Below, one piece after another: positions 8,511 to 16,429 of a stretch of DNA of 34,611 nucleotides. The notes below the pieces were generated by a model. It ran no database searches and was not told the origin of the DNA. It saw nothing but the letters and a program-made list of their open reading frames with translations. Source of the stretch: an uncultured cyanobacterium (GTDB lineage Bacteria; Cyanobacteriota; Cyanobacteriia; CAKZMO01). Positions within the stretch are counted from its first letter, which is position 1. Every line of letters begins with the position of its first letter. The stretch is taken from NCBI GenBank assembly GCA_937128595.1, contig CAKZMO010000763.1, forward strand, positions 1 to 34,611. Reading direction: 5' to 3'. A program made the position numbers and the translations under genes.

Positions 8511-8737
8511 TCAATAGAGCGGTAAAACGGCTTCAGTTCTATCGCTCTATTGATAGGAGGCGTCTGATATGAATAGAGTGGTACCGAAATGCTTCGTCTC
8601 AACTGCTGCAACGCTCTCAAAGCAATGTTAGGTGGATGAGTGAATTTCTTCAATCTACCCCTAACATCAGGCCATTTTGCATTCGAGAGTCGTCTGTTTT
8701 TGGGGAGCGACAATGCATGCGCTCCCCAAGTTTTTAG
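8511..8737 (+). ncRNA. Candidate structured RNA with three hairpins
   Basis: Within 230 bases there are three stem-loops: TCAATAGAGCG/CGCTCTATTGA (8511-8521 with 8543-8553, perfect 11 bp); ATGTTAGGTGGAT pairing with 8653-8667 (one G-U pair and a two-base bulge); and the terminator at 8700-8735. Between the first two lies AGGAGG (8555-8560), eight bases before an ATG at 8569. That ATG opens a 20-codon frame (MNRVVPKCFVSTAATLSKQC) ending inside the second stem. This could be a small RNA, a leader-peptide attenuator, or a coincidence in decayed sequence. No promoter was identified and no known RNA family was recognised. Confidence 0.3.
8700..8735 (+). terminator. Rho-independent terminator, plus strand
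   Basis: TTGGGGAGCG (8700-8709) and CGCTCCCCAA (8720-8729) make a perfect 10-bp GC-rich stem with a 10-base loop, followed by GTTTTT. The T tract gives plus-strand polarity. The nearest recognised plus-strand gene ends 510 bases upstream, so it may belong to an unannotated transcript (see the candidate RNA at 8511). Confidence 0.75.
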
Positions 8738-8833
8738 AAGCCTGTTTGATAGCTACAGCCATTAGCCGTAGAAGTCTCCAACCCAAGACTGAGTTGTAGT
8801 GTGACTGTTCACAGGATTCAGCATTGTTTCTGT

Positions 8834-10612
8834 CTAAGCTGCGATCACATCATCGACGGTGATCTCGTTGGGACGGATGCCTTGGAGAATGGCTACATCG
8901 CTATCTGTTGCGCGGATGAGAGTGTTGCTCCCCTGACGCTCAAAGCTCAATGCATCAAAGGTCAGTCCTCCGGTCAACACAAGCAAATCGCTGCCAGCTT
9001 TGAAATCGAAAATGGTATCAAGACCATTGCCTAGCTCTAGGGTAAAGCGATCGCTGCCCCCTTCTCCGAACAGTTCATCATTGCCTGAACCGCCTGTCAG
9101 CACATCATCCCCGCCGCCGCCGAGCAGAGCATCGTTGCCGCTGCCGCCAATGAGCTGATCGCCACCGCCATTTCCTCGGAGGGTGTCATCGCCGCTGCCG
9201 CCCTTTAGCCGGTCGCCGCTGCCGCCACCTCGAAGGGTATCATCGCGGCCTCCTCCGGCTAAGAGGTCTGCATCGCGACCACCCACGAGCAAATCGTCGC
9301 CGCTGCCGCCTTTGAGTTTGTCTTCACCCGCTCTACCCTTCAAGACATCTTCGCCCGCCTTACCCTTGATGAGATCATCGCCTGTGGTGCCTTTGAGAAC
9401 GTTGGCTCGGCGATCGCCAACAATCACATCTCCTGGATTATTCGTGTTTCGTCCGGGTTCAATGCTGAAACGCTGACCGAAGATGCCGCTGTCGTCTCCA
9501 TCTTGGGCAATGCTTTCCCAAACCACCAAGGTGTCGCCGTCCGCAGTCGTGGCGATCGCCGGGTTGTTTTGGCTGTTCTCTGTCTCGGTGTTGATTAGAA
9601 ACTCAGAGCCGATGGGTTGTCCATTCGAACCGTAGTGGCGTCCATATACTCCTCGCTTATCACCATCCTGGTCAGAATTGCTCCATGTCACCATGAAGTT
9701 GCCATCCGCGTCGATGGCGATCGCCGGGGCAATTTGATTGCCGCCGCCCGTGGAGTTGACTTGGAACTCCTTGCCAATGGCCTTGCCGTCTGAATTGAAG
9801 CGCTGTCCGTAGATGCCGCTACCGCTTTTGTCTTGGTCGTCACTTTCCCAAGCCACCACAAAGCTGCCATTAGAGCCAAGGGCGATCGCCGAGTTATCTT
9901 GGTTGCCGCTGGTCTCGGTATTAACCTGAAACTCTTCACCTACTGCTACACCCTCAGCATTGAATCGCTGAGCAAAAATGCCGCGTCCATCACCATCTTG
10001 GTCTTCACTGTCCCACGTGATGATGAAGTTGCCATTGGCATCCATGGCGATCGCAGCTTCATCTTGAGATTCGTCAATCTCGGTATTGATCAAAATTTCG
10101 TCGCTGAGGGGCGTTCCGTTGGAGCTAAAGCGCTGGGCAAAAATACCGCTCTCATCGCCATCGTCCCCCGTCCAAGCCACAACAAAGCTGCCGTCTGCTG
10201 CGATCGCGACTTTGGGGGAGTCTTGGTCGCCACGGGTTGACGAGTTCACACGAAACTCTGGCCCAACGCGATCGCCTTCTGCGCTAAAGCGCTGCGCGTA
10301 GACTCCCTCGCCGCTACCATCAAGACCGTTGTCTTCCCACACGATGACAAACTCACCGCTGACATTCATGGCGATCGCCGCTGCGTCTTGTTTGCCATCA
10401 GTCGTTGTATTCACTCGGAATTCATCACCGACCGCTCGGCCCCTAGCATTAAATCGCTGAGCAAAGATTCCAGTTTTGTCGTCGTCCTGCCTATCACTTT
10501 CCCAAGTCACGACAAAGTTGCCCTGACCATCCATCGCAATGGCGGGAGAATCTTGATCCTTTTCTGTGAAGGTATTGATTTGAAATTCGCGACCCAGTGC
10601 TGTTGCCGTCAT
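8834..10612 (-). CDS. RTX-type calcium-binding protein with sevenfold repeat
   Basis: This is a 592-residue acidic protein, probably exported. Residues 9 to about 385 hold seven units of about 50-55 residues following the pattern EFxVNT...Q..PAIAxDxxGxFVVxW...QDGxxxGIxxQRF...G. About residues 400-530 hold RTX-like nonapeptides (GGSGDDxLxGG), which bind calcium in this family. The C-terminal end, rich in Asp, Leu and Ile, resembles the RTX tail recognised by type I secretion. There is no N-terminal signal peptide, which fits that route. The start has AAGGAA five bases upstream. No type I secretion genes are nearby. The seven units could form a seven-bladed beta-propeller (inference). No catalytic domain is visible, so an adhesive or surface-layer role is likelier than an enzyme or toxin. 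Confidence 0.88.
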   Translation of the reverse strand: MTATALGREFQINTFTEKDQDSPAIAMDGQGNFVVTWESDRQDDDKTGIFAQRFNARGRAVGDEFRVNTTTDGKQDAAAIAMNVSGEFVIVWEDNGLDGSGEGVYAQRFSAEGDRVGPEFRVNSSTRGDQDSPKVAIAADGSFVVAWTGDDGDESGIFAQRFSSNGTPLSDEILINTEIDESQDEAAIAMDANGNFIITWDSEDQDGDGRGIFAQRFNAEGVAVGEEFQVNTETSGNQDNSAIALGSNGSFVVAWESDDQDKSGSGIYGQRFNSDGKAIGKEFQVNSTGGGNQIAPAIAIDADGNFMVTWSNSDQDGDKRGVYGRHYGSNGQPIGSEFLINTETENSQNNPAIATTADGDTLVVWESIAQDGDDSGIFGQRFSIEPGRNTNNPGDVIVGDRRANVLKGTTGDDLIKGKAGEDVLKGRAGEDKLKGGSGDDLLVGGRDADLLAGGGRDDTLRGGGSGDRLKGGSGDDTLRGNGGGDQLIGGSGNDALLGGGGDDVLTGGSGNDELFGEGGSDRFTLELGNGLDTIFDFKAGSDLLVLTGGLTFDALSFERQGSNTLIRATDSDVAILQGIRPNEITVDDVIAA

Positions 10613-11127
10613 AGCTTTCCTTATGTGTTGAACACACTCGAATTCTGTTTGTTTACGTGAAAAATCACATGAGAGATTGAAGTCTGAAATTAGAGTCAGA
10701 CGTTTTGTCTTTTGCTAGGCATGACCCCGTTTTAAGGCTTCTCTCAATCAGAGCAGACAGACATTGATGTCTGAGTTTTGTCCTCAAAAATCAACAGTTG
10801 AAATGAGTTGTTTTTAGCAGAATCCTCGAATGAGCACCAGTTTTGATACCCAAACAAATTCCTTGATTTTTAGCGCTATCAAATAAGGCTTAGTGTTTTG
10901 CACCTTGCCGCAGCTATCTTATTTGACTCTCTTTAGTTCCCTAGTAGTTCCACTCTTAATGCCGCTTTCTCGGCTGTCCTACAGGTGAATTTTTGGTGGT
11001 TTCCAAATGTCTCAAATCTCGTCTACAAGAGTCTCAATATCGAGAGACAATTCACGATTTGGATGCGTTATTCAAATGGGTCGTAGTTGTCAATAGAACC
11101 TCAAACAATGGCGCTTCATCCGTAAGT
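10613..11127. other. Intergenic region upstream of the RTX gene
   Basis: There is no convincing gene in 515 bases. The most regular element is CAGACAT/ATGTCTG with a two-base centre at 10758-10773, about 145 bases upstream of the RTX start. It could be an operator or a short hairpin. No terminator is evident for the DUF815 gene that ends at 11128. Confidence 0.45.
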
Positions 11128-12498
11128 TCAAGTCTGTCGGTGCATCTCTGCTGTAAGCGCATCGACAAATTGCCGAGCCGATCGCCCCGATCGTCCATTG
11201 TGACGCGTTGCCCACTGTAGCGATCGCGCGGTCAGTTCCTCATCGGAAATGGGTAACTGAGCTTGTTGGGCTAGGTGAAACACAATATCGAGATAGGTCG
11301 CTTGATCCGCAGGTTCAAATGTCAATGTCAATCCAAAGCGATCGCTAAAGGAAAGTTTTTCCTGGAGGGTGTCCCAAGCGGAGACTTCTTCTACATCTTT
11401 GGGACGGGGGCGATCGCTGTGAAATTGGCGTACCAAGTGACGACGGTTAGAGGTGGCGTAAACCACCACATTTTGGGGCCGAGCGGTGAGACTCCCCTCC
11501 AGCATAACCTTGAGCGCTTTGTAAACATCGTCATCTTCTTCAAACGAGAGATCATCCACGAAAATGATGAATTTCTGAGGAAGATTGCGCATGTCATCCA
11601 CCATCAATGGCAGATGCTGCAAATCTGATTTGGCGACCTCAATTAGCCGTAAACCGCGATCGCCATATTCATTCAGGAGCGCCTTGACCAAAGAAGATTT
11701 GCCCGATCCCCGACTGCCGTACAGCAACACGTTAAGCGCAGGATATCCCGCTAATAATGCTTCTGTATTCTGAATCAGAGCCTGACGCGGAGCCAAATAT
11801 GCAGCGAGGTCATTGAGTCGAACTGGATCTGGATGAGAAATGCCGACGAGCATATGGCCGTGCCATCGCAAGGCTCGGTATTGTGCAAAAAGTCCAGCCC
11901 CAGCCTGATGATGGTAGGCTGCCAACGCTTCAGCAAGGGAACTCCAGTCTCCCGTAGAACTGAGTTTTTCCCAGATCGGGTGCGATCCCAGAGCCGCCAG
12001 TGATTTTTGTGGTGATTGTGTTGGGTTTCTATTCTTTGCGGGCAGGGGCAATTTAGAGGCTTGCTCGGGACTCCAAGGAATGGGGCGCACGTTTGACGAA
12101 AGACTTTGAATCCACTCACAAATCTGTTGCGGCGAACACTGACTCAGAGCCTTGAGCGCAGAGAGATCCTGGCAAACTGCGGCGGTAAGAGAAGAGGGCA
12201 AAGCGCTCCAGCCTTGGTGCTGTGACTGACGAGTGAAGGGGTTATCGTCCAGCAAAAGCCGCATTTGGATATAGTTGCACCAACTGTCGCCCCAGCTGGC
12301 TAACTGCTGAAACCAGCGGCCATAGGTTTGAAGACAGGCCAGCTCATCCTCTGAAGTTTGCAGCCGATCAAGTAGTTCGAGAAAGGTCTGACCTAGGGGA
12401 TCATCGAACACGGAAGCATACAGCAACAGAGCGGCAGCTTGAAGCCTCAGTTGCCTGATGGCAGTCGTTGTGGCGATCGCTTCGGAAGAATTTGGCAT
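11128..12498 (-). CDS. DUF815-family AAA-type ATPase
   Basis: This is a 456-residue P-loop ATPase of the DUF815 group. The C-terminal half carries Walker A GSRGSGKSS (261-269), Walker B IIFVDDLSFE (311-320), a sensor-like ATSNRRHLV stretch and a helical lid (GRSGRSARQFVDALTAEM). The spacing matches the AAA fold. The N-terminal 220 residues are helical and less conserved. Cellular function in this family is not established; a chaperone- or regulator-like role is only an inference from the fold. The ATG at 12498 has no clear ribosome site but gives a sensible N-terminus. The gene stands alone, with the RTX gene downstream after 515 bases on the same strand. Confidence 0.85.
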   Translation of the reverse strand: MPNSSEAIATTTAIRQLRLQAAALLLYASVFDDPLGQTFLELLDRLQTSEDELACLQTYGRWFQQLASWGDSWCNYIQMRLLLDDNPFTRQSQHQGWSALPSSLTAAVCQDLSALKALSQCSPQQICEWIQSLSSNVRPIPWSPEQASKLPLPAKNRNPTQSPQKSLAALGSHPIWEKLSSTGDWSSLAEALAAYHHQAGAGLFAQYRALRWHGHMLVGISHPDPVRLNDLAAYLAPRQALIQNTEALLAGYPALNVLLYGSRGSGKSSLVKALLNEYGDRGLRLIEVAKSDLQHLPLMVDDMRNLPQKFIIFVDDLSFEEDDDVYKALKVMLEGSLTARPQNVVVYATSNRRHLVRQFHSDRPRPKDVEEVSAWDTLQEKLSFSDRFGLTLTFEPADQATYLDIVFHLAQQAQLPISDEELTARSLQWATRHNGRSGRSARQFVDALTAEMHRQT

Positions 12499-12615
12499 TT
12501 GAAATTTGGCATCTGAGTGGACTTAGTTTTTAGCGATTAAAGAGGGTAAATGGTTTTCTGTCCTGATTTGATCCCCACAGATGGAAGAAAGAAATGGTAG
12601 ATGCACCCTGATTCT

Positions 12616-12647
12616 AATCCCTGGCTTCGGCCAGGGATTTTCTTTTT
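12616..12647 (+). terminator. Orphan rho-independent terminator, plus strand
   Basis: AATCCCTGGC (12616-12625) pairs perfectly with GCCAGGGATT (12630-12639) around a TTCG tetraloop, followed by TTCTTTTT. This is a textbook terminator, but only in the plus direction. Both flanking genes (DUF815 starting at 12498, oxidoreductase ending at 12816) are on the minus strand. It therefore implies a short plus-strand transcript starting within or before 12499-12600, possibly a small RNA. Confidence 0.85.
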
Positions 12648-12716
12648 AAAGGTTTCAAGCCTATCAACGGGTCACATCGCTTCAATGTGATGACCTAGTA
12701 ATGATCTATTCAGACG

Positions 12717-12788
12717 GTATAGCAATGCGCAGATAGGTTAGGACAGATATTTATGGAGAAGCCGCGCACCGCGCGGCTTCTCCATAAA
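12717..12788. repeat. Palindromic dispersed repeat, complete hairpin copy
   Basis: A left arm of about 33 bases (TATAGCAATGCGCAGATAGG and on) runs into a perfect 18-bp hairpin: TTTATGGAGAAGCCGCGC (12750-12767), loop ACC, and its complement to 12788. The first 51 bases match the window's right edge (34557-34607) and the reverse complement of its left edge with two or three differences. Bases after 12788 only loosely resemble the expected second outer arm, so this copy is symmetric only in its core. It lies between the oxidoreductase gene and the orphan terminator and encodes no protein. Confidence 0.88.
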
Positions 12789-12815
12789 CTATTGGTTTGA
12801 TATCAGCGCGTAGCA

Positions 12816-13898
12816 CTATATATTGACCCATGCCTGTTGTTGATTCGACGCGTGAGTCAAGTCCATCAGCCGCTGAGAATACAAGCCTTCTTCTAAGCAG
12901 GGAGCCGTGGATTTTCCCTGGGCAATGTCTTGCAACCAGTGATCGACAACGCGGATGAAGGGCGCTAGACGACCATCGGGATAGGTTTGCCCAAACTGAA
13001 GTCGCTGGGGAATGCTCATCTCTTCAAGCGGCTTGCCGTCTTGACTTCCCCAAAGCCTAAACCCATGAACATAATCGTTCTGGTTGTCGCTACCTAGAAC
13101 GAGTGTGCCGCGATCGCCATATACTTCAACCCAGTGGCCTCGACCCTGATAAGTCACAGAACTCAATAGCACTTGGCAAGGCGTTCCATCTGCCATATCG
13201 AGCCAAATTCGGCAGGTATCGTCACTATCTACAGGCTTCATTTCCCCTGATTGAGGGTCGGGTCGCTCGGTGATCCCAGTGCTAAAGCTACCGCAGAGAC
13301 GACTGACTGGGCCAAACAACCAGGCAAGATAGTCGAAGGTATGGGAGCCAAATGCACCCAAGGCTCCACCGCCAAGATCACGACGGGCATACCAGTTCCA
13401 TGCTCGCTCTGGGTTTGCTCGTCCAGACGCAAGCCAGTCTACTTTGATAAACCGCTTTTTCCCAACATAGCCATCATCCAAAAGCTCCGCTAAGCGCATC
13501 CAGGCCGGTACGTAGCGAAATTCGAAATCTAGACAGGTGACGAGGTTTTTGGCGATCGCCAAATCCAGCAGTTCCTTGGCCTCTCCTGCGTTCAGCGTTG
13601 TTGGTTTTTCGATCAATAGATGTTTCCCGGCTTCGATCACCTGCTTTGCCATCTCGTAGTGAACGAAGGGTGGCGTTGCAATGCTGACCGCCTGTACTTC
13701 GGGGATCGCAAGCAAGTCTGCAACAGATGAACACGCGTTAGGAATCTGGTATTTGCTGGCGATCGCTTCTGCTTTTTGCGGATTCCGATTGTACACGGCA
13801 ACCAGATGGGCTTCGGGATGAGTTTGAAACCCTGGGATATGGATTTTTTCTCCAAACCCCGTACCAATAACGCCGATGCCGATAGGAGACTGAACCAT
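12816..13898 (-). CDS. Gfo/Idh/MocA-family NAD(P)-dependent oxidoreductase
   Basis: This is a 360-residue protein with the two-domain layout of sugar and inositol dehydrogenases of the Gfo/Idh/MocA family. The N-terminal Rossmann fold shows GVIGTGFGEKIHIPGF (nucleotide loop GxGxxG-like at 11-16) and the catalytic EKPTTLN motif with Glu97-Lys98-Pro99. The C-terminal alpha/beta domain includes the glycine-rich DLGGGALGAFGSHTFDYLAWLFG, typical of the substrate side. The substrate cannot be predicted; relatives act on polyols, sugars and biliverdin. It lies 165 bases downstream of the class II aldolase on the same strand. A shared transcript is possible, but no functional link is shown. There is no obvious ribosome site before the ATG. 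Confidence 0.88.
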   Translation of the reverse strand: MVQSPIGIGVIGTGFGEKIHIPGFQTHPEAHLVAVYNRNPQKAEAIASKYQIPNACSSVADLLAIPEVQAVSIATPPFVHYEMAKQVIEAGKHLLIEKPTTLNAGEAKELLDLAIAKNLVTCLDFEFRYVPAWMRLAELLDDGYVGKKRFIKVDWLASGRANPERAWNWYARRDLGGGALGAFGSHTFDYLAWLFGPVSRLCGSFSTGITERPDPQSGEMKPVDSDDTCRIWLDMADGTPCQVLLSSVTYQGRGHWVEVYGDRGTLVLGSDNQNDYVHGFRLWGSQDGKPLEEMSIPQRLQFGQTYPDGRLAPFIRVVDHWLQDIAQGKSTAPCLEEGLYSQRLMDLTHASNQQQAWVNI

Positions 13899-14063
13899 AG
13901 TGAGTCAAGATAACAAACAATATGCGGTACATCTTCTAGATCAAAGAAATGCCAAGAACCCTTAGAAAAACTGAGTCCAGAAGATTGTTTTAGAGACGGT
14001 TGTCTGAGGAAATCATACAACTTCCTTTGGTGAACATCGAGAACAGCAGGAACCTCAGAAATC

Positions 14064-14669
14064 TCAATTCACAAGGCTAAGTAAACGCGAGGCTGCTTCG
14101 TCCAAGGTTCGACCCACGGCAATCATGCCATCTTCGTGGCCTGCCATGACAAGAATTTTTTGTTCAGACAAACGGCTTTCTCGAAACAGTCGCCACATTT
14201 CATGAGCCATCGAAGGTGTTCCATAGGGCACATCAGCCCTTGTCGTGGGCAACCGATTCCGATAGTTTTGCCAAAGCTGGGAGTGATGAATATGAATGAT
14301 CGCTTGAATGTCTGGATGAGCTTCATACAGTGCGGCGTGGGTCAAAGACTCTGAAGATGCCTTGATTGGCCCTGTGCAATGTAAGGAATTCTGTTCGACA
14401 TCCCAACCATCGACGCGGGTATAGTGCTCTGGGGTTGTACGGCGTAAGTGCCCTGTTTGTGTTCCTGAGACGACAAATTCTCTGGAACCAATTTTCTGGC
14501 TGATGTTACCATAGCCAATTCCGTCGGGATAGACACCGATAAAACTGACCTCTGCCATCTGATCCCGGATGTTCATAAGGGAAGGCAGAATTGCATCGAG
14601 TCCGGAACCGTTTAACTGCTCCGTCCGCTGCCAATCGCAGAAAAATTTGATGACACCATCGTCATGCAT
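14064..14669 (-). CDS. Class II aldolase/adducin-family protein, MtnB- or Ald2-like
   Basis: This is a 201-residue zinc-dependent class II aldolase-fold protein. The L-fuculose-phosphate aldolase residues map onto Glu107 (ASSESLTH), His126 and His128 (IIHIHH) and His178 (MAGHED). The 19-residue gap from the catalytic Glu to the first His equals that of FucA. It starts nine bases after mtnA stops, with its GAGGGG ribosome site overlapping the mtnA TGA, so the two are co-translated. This suggests it acts on 5-methylthioribulose-1-phosphate, as a dehydratase (MtnB) in methionine salvage. Alternatively it could be an aldolase on that or 5-deoxyribulose-1-phosphate, as in the DHAP shunt. The sequence alone does not decide, so no symbol is given. 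Confidence 0.8.
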   Translation of the reverse strand: MHDDGVIKFFCDWQRTEQLNGSGLDAILPSLMNIRDQMAEVSFIGVYPDGIGYGNISQKIGSREFVVSGTQTGHLRRTTPEHYTRVDGWDVEQNSLHCTGPIKASSESLTHAALYEAHPDIQAIIHIHHSQLWQNYRNRLPTTRADVPYGTPSMAHEMWRLFRESRLSEQKILVMAGHEDGMIAVGRTLDEAASRLLSLVN

Positions 14670-14678
14670 GGAACCCCC

Positions 14679-15809
14679 TCACACTGATGCGTAAGTTTCT
14701 GTAGGAAAGAGCGATCGCAGTCCAGCTTCGGACGCTTCGCAAATTCCTTTTTCAGTAATCAGTCCTGTCACGAGACGAGCGGGAGTCACATCGAAGCCGT
14801 AATTTGCAGCGGGCGAAAACTCGGGACAAATCAACACTTCAGCGATTTGGGAATCAGATGAATCGTTGATGATCTTGCCACTCATGTGTTTGACTTCGCG
14901 ATCGCTCCGCTGCTCAATCGGAATCTCTCGAATTCCATCCCCTAAATCCCAATCAATCGTTGAGGACGGCAACGCCACATAAAAGGGAACTCCATTATCC
15001 TTCGCGGCAAGAGCCTTGAGATACGTGCCAATTTTGTTTGCTACGTCGCCCTGACGAGTTGTGCGATCGCTCCCAACAATCACAATATCCACTGAGCCAT
15101 GCTGCATTAAATGTCCCCCAGTGTTATCGGGGATCACCGTATGAGGAACGCCGTGCTGTCCTAATTCCCAAGCTGTCAGCTTCGCCCCTTGATTACGGGG
15201 GCGCGTTTCATCAACCCAAACATGCACTGGAATGCCGCCATCGTGGGCCTGATAGATGGGTGAAGTCGCAGTTCCCCAATCGACGCAGGCCAGCCAACCC
15301 GCGTTACAGTGAGTCAAAATATTGACTGTTTCTTGGGTCTTTTCGTAAATTTCTTGAATCAAACTTAAGCCGTGACGACCAATCTCATAACACTGGCTGA
15401 CATCTTGCTCAATTAGGCGTTCGGCATTAGAACGTAAACGGTTGAGTGCTTCATCTGATGTGCTGCACTGATCTAAGACTGAAAGCTGTTGGGCGATCGC
15501 CCATTGCAAGTTCACCGCTGTAGGCCGCGTTGCTCCTAATCTCTGTGCTGCCGCTCGAATGCAATCGAGAAAGTTTTCTCGATCCTGAGACTCTAGTGCA
15601 GCTAGATACATGCCCATCGCTGCCGTTGCTCCAATTAGAGGAGCACCTCGCACAACCATATTTTTAATGGCGTAGGCTGCGTCATCGACATTGCTCAAGT
15701 TATGCCATCGGAAGTCGTGGGGAAGTTGCCGTTGGTCGATGACTTGGACAAGAGAAACTTCGTTCGGGTGGAAGCGAATCGTTCGGGTCGGGGTGCCATG
15801 AAGCTGCAT
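14679..15809 (-). CDS. mtnA: S-methyl-5-thioribose-1-phosphate isomerase
   Basis: MtnA converts 5-methylthioribose-1-phosphate to 5-methylthioribulose-1-phosphate in salvage of the methylthioadenosine left by polyamine and related synthesis; it belongs to the eIF2B-like family. This copy has 376 residues. Motifs include VRGAPLIGA (53-61), HCNAG with catalytic Cys168, DETRPRNQGAKLTAWEL, GSDRTTRQGDVANKIGT with catalytic Asp248, PSSTID and FDVTPARLVTGLITEKG. The ATG at 15809 is chosen because GGAAGG lies five bases upstream; the frame opens seven codons earlier at a GTG. It is the first gene of a two-gene unit with the class II aldolase. The other salvage genes (mtnP, mtnK, mtnC, mtnD) are not in the window. 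Confidence 0.92.
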   Translation of the reverse strand: MQLHGTPTRTIRFHPNEVSLVQVIDQRQLPHDFRWHNLSNVDDAAYAIKNMVVRGAPLIGATAAMGMYLAALESQDRENFLDCIRAAAQRLGATRPTAVNLQWAIAQQLSVLDQCSTSDEALNRLRSNAERLIEQDVSQCYEIGRHGLSLIQEIYEKTQETVNILTHCNAGWLACVDWGTATSPIYQAHDGGIPVHVWVDETRPRNQGAKLTAWELGQHGVPHTVIPDNTGGHLMQHGSVDIVIVGSDRTTRQGDVANKIGTYLKALAAKDNGVPFYVALPSSTIDWDLGDGIREIPIEQRSDREVKHMSGKIINDSSDSQIAEVLICPEFSPAANYGFDVTPARLVTGLITEKGICEASEAGLRSLFPTETYASV

Positions 15810-15972
15810 TCTATCCTTCCAAAGGTTCACAGTTAGAACTCGTCATTGCTGCATTGGCAGCTATTGTTTCTAGTCTCTCACCCACCATGTCGTTGTGTGC
15901 GACACAAAGCTTCAAAATACTGCCCCAGCCTTGAACAACAATGCTTCAATCAGACGATTATCCGTCACAAAT

Positions 15973-16008
15973 GAAGACGACGTTCCACTCAAACGGAACC
16001 TCGCCTTC
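15973..16008. terminator. Hairpin between mtnA and rpsJ
   Basis: GAAGACGACGTTCC (15973-15986) pairs with GGAACCTCGCCTTC (15995-16008) over 14 positions, with one mismatch and one G-U-type pair depending on strand, around an 8-base loop. It lies about 50 bases after the rpsJ stop in the direction of str transcription and could be a back-up terminator or 3' stabiliser. The T tract (TTTAGT) is weak and on the plus side. Confidence 0.4.
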
Positions 16009-16034
16009 TTTAGTACAAAATTTTGCTCGGCTAA

Positions 16035-16066
16035 AAGCTGTAAACCAAAGTCAGACTTTACAGCTT
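16035..16066 (-). terminator. Candidate str-operon terminator overlapping the rpsJ stop
   Basis: On the minus strand AAGCTGTAAA pairs with TTTACAGCTT (plus-strand arms 16057-16066 and 16035-16044), followed by TTAG. The 10-bp stem contains the TAA stop of rpsJ (16058-16060), so ribosomes terminating there would cover it. The T tract is short, so the strength is uncertain. Confidence 0.45.
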
Positions 16067-16375
16067 CACCTCAATATCGACCCCTGCAGGTAGATCCAGC
16101 TTCATCAAAGCATCAATCGTTTTTGATGAAGGCTGATAAATATCGATAATTCGTCGGTGAGTTCGGGTTTCAAAGTGCTCACGAGAATCTTTATCGACAT
16201 GGGGCGATCGCAAAACGCAGTAAATTTTGCGCTTTGTCGGTAGTGGAATAGGGCCAATCGCTGTTGCGTTTGTACGATTTGCCGTGTCAACAATCTTCTC
16301 ACAGGATGTATCAAGAAGACTGCGATCAAATGCTTTTAAACGAATACGAATTTTTTGCTGCTGAATCGTTGCCAT
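16058..16375 (-). CDS. rpsJ: 30S ribosomal protein S10
   Basis: This is a 105-residue protein of the usual S10 length and sequence. It runs from [20 protein letters not shown] through [33 protein letters not shown] to [15 protein letters not shown]10 sits in the 30S head and in bacteria also joins the NusB antitermination complex. As in other cyanobacteria it follows tuf as the last gene of the str cluster, whereas in E. coli it heads the S10 operon. The ribosome site is weak. The stop codon lies in a hairpin that may be the operon's terminator. Confidence 0.97.
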   Translation of the reverse strand: MATIQQQKIRIRLKAFDRSLLDTSCEKIVDTANRTNATAIGPIPLPTKRKIYCVLRSPHVDKDSREHFETRTHRRIIDIYQPSSKTIDALMKLDLPAGVDIEVKL

Positions 16376-16429
16376 GGGTTACGAAGATTGAATTAGGTTG
16401 TCAAGGTTCAGTCAAAACTGAGAAGTGAC

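Noticed and set aside
9060-9400. Short regular repeats that might suggest a CRISPR-like array
   Set aside because: They are the coding repeats of the RTX nonapeptides, in frame and without spacers. No CRISPR array was seen anywhere.
9183-9476. Plus-strand frame rich in Pro and Ser opposite the RTX repeats
   Set aside because: It is the antisense shadow of glycine/aspartate-rich RTX codons.
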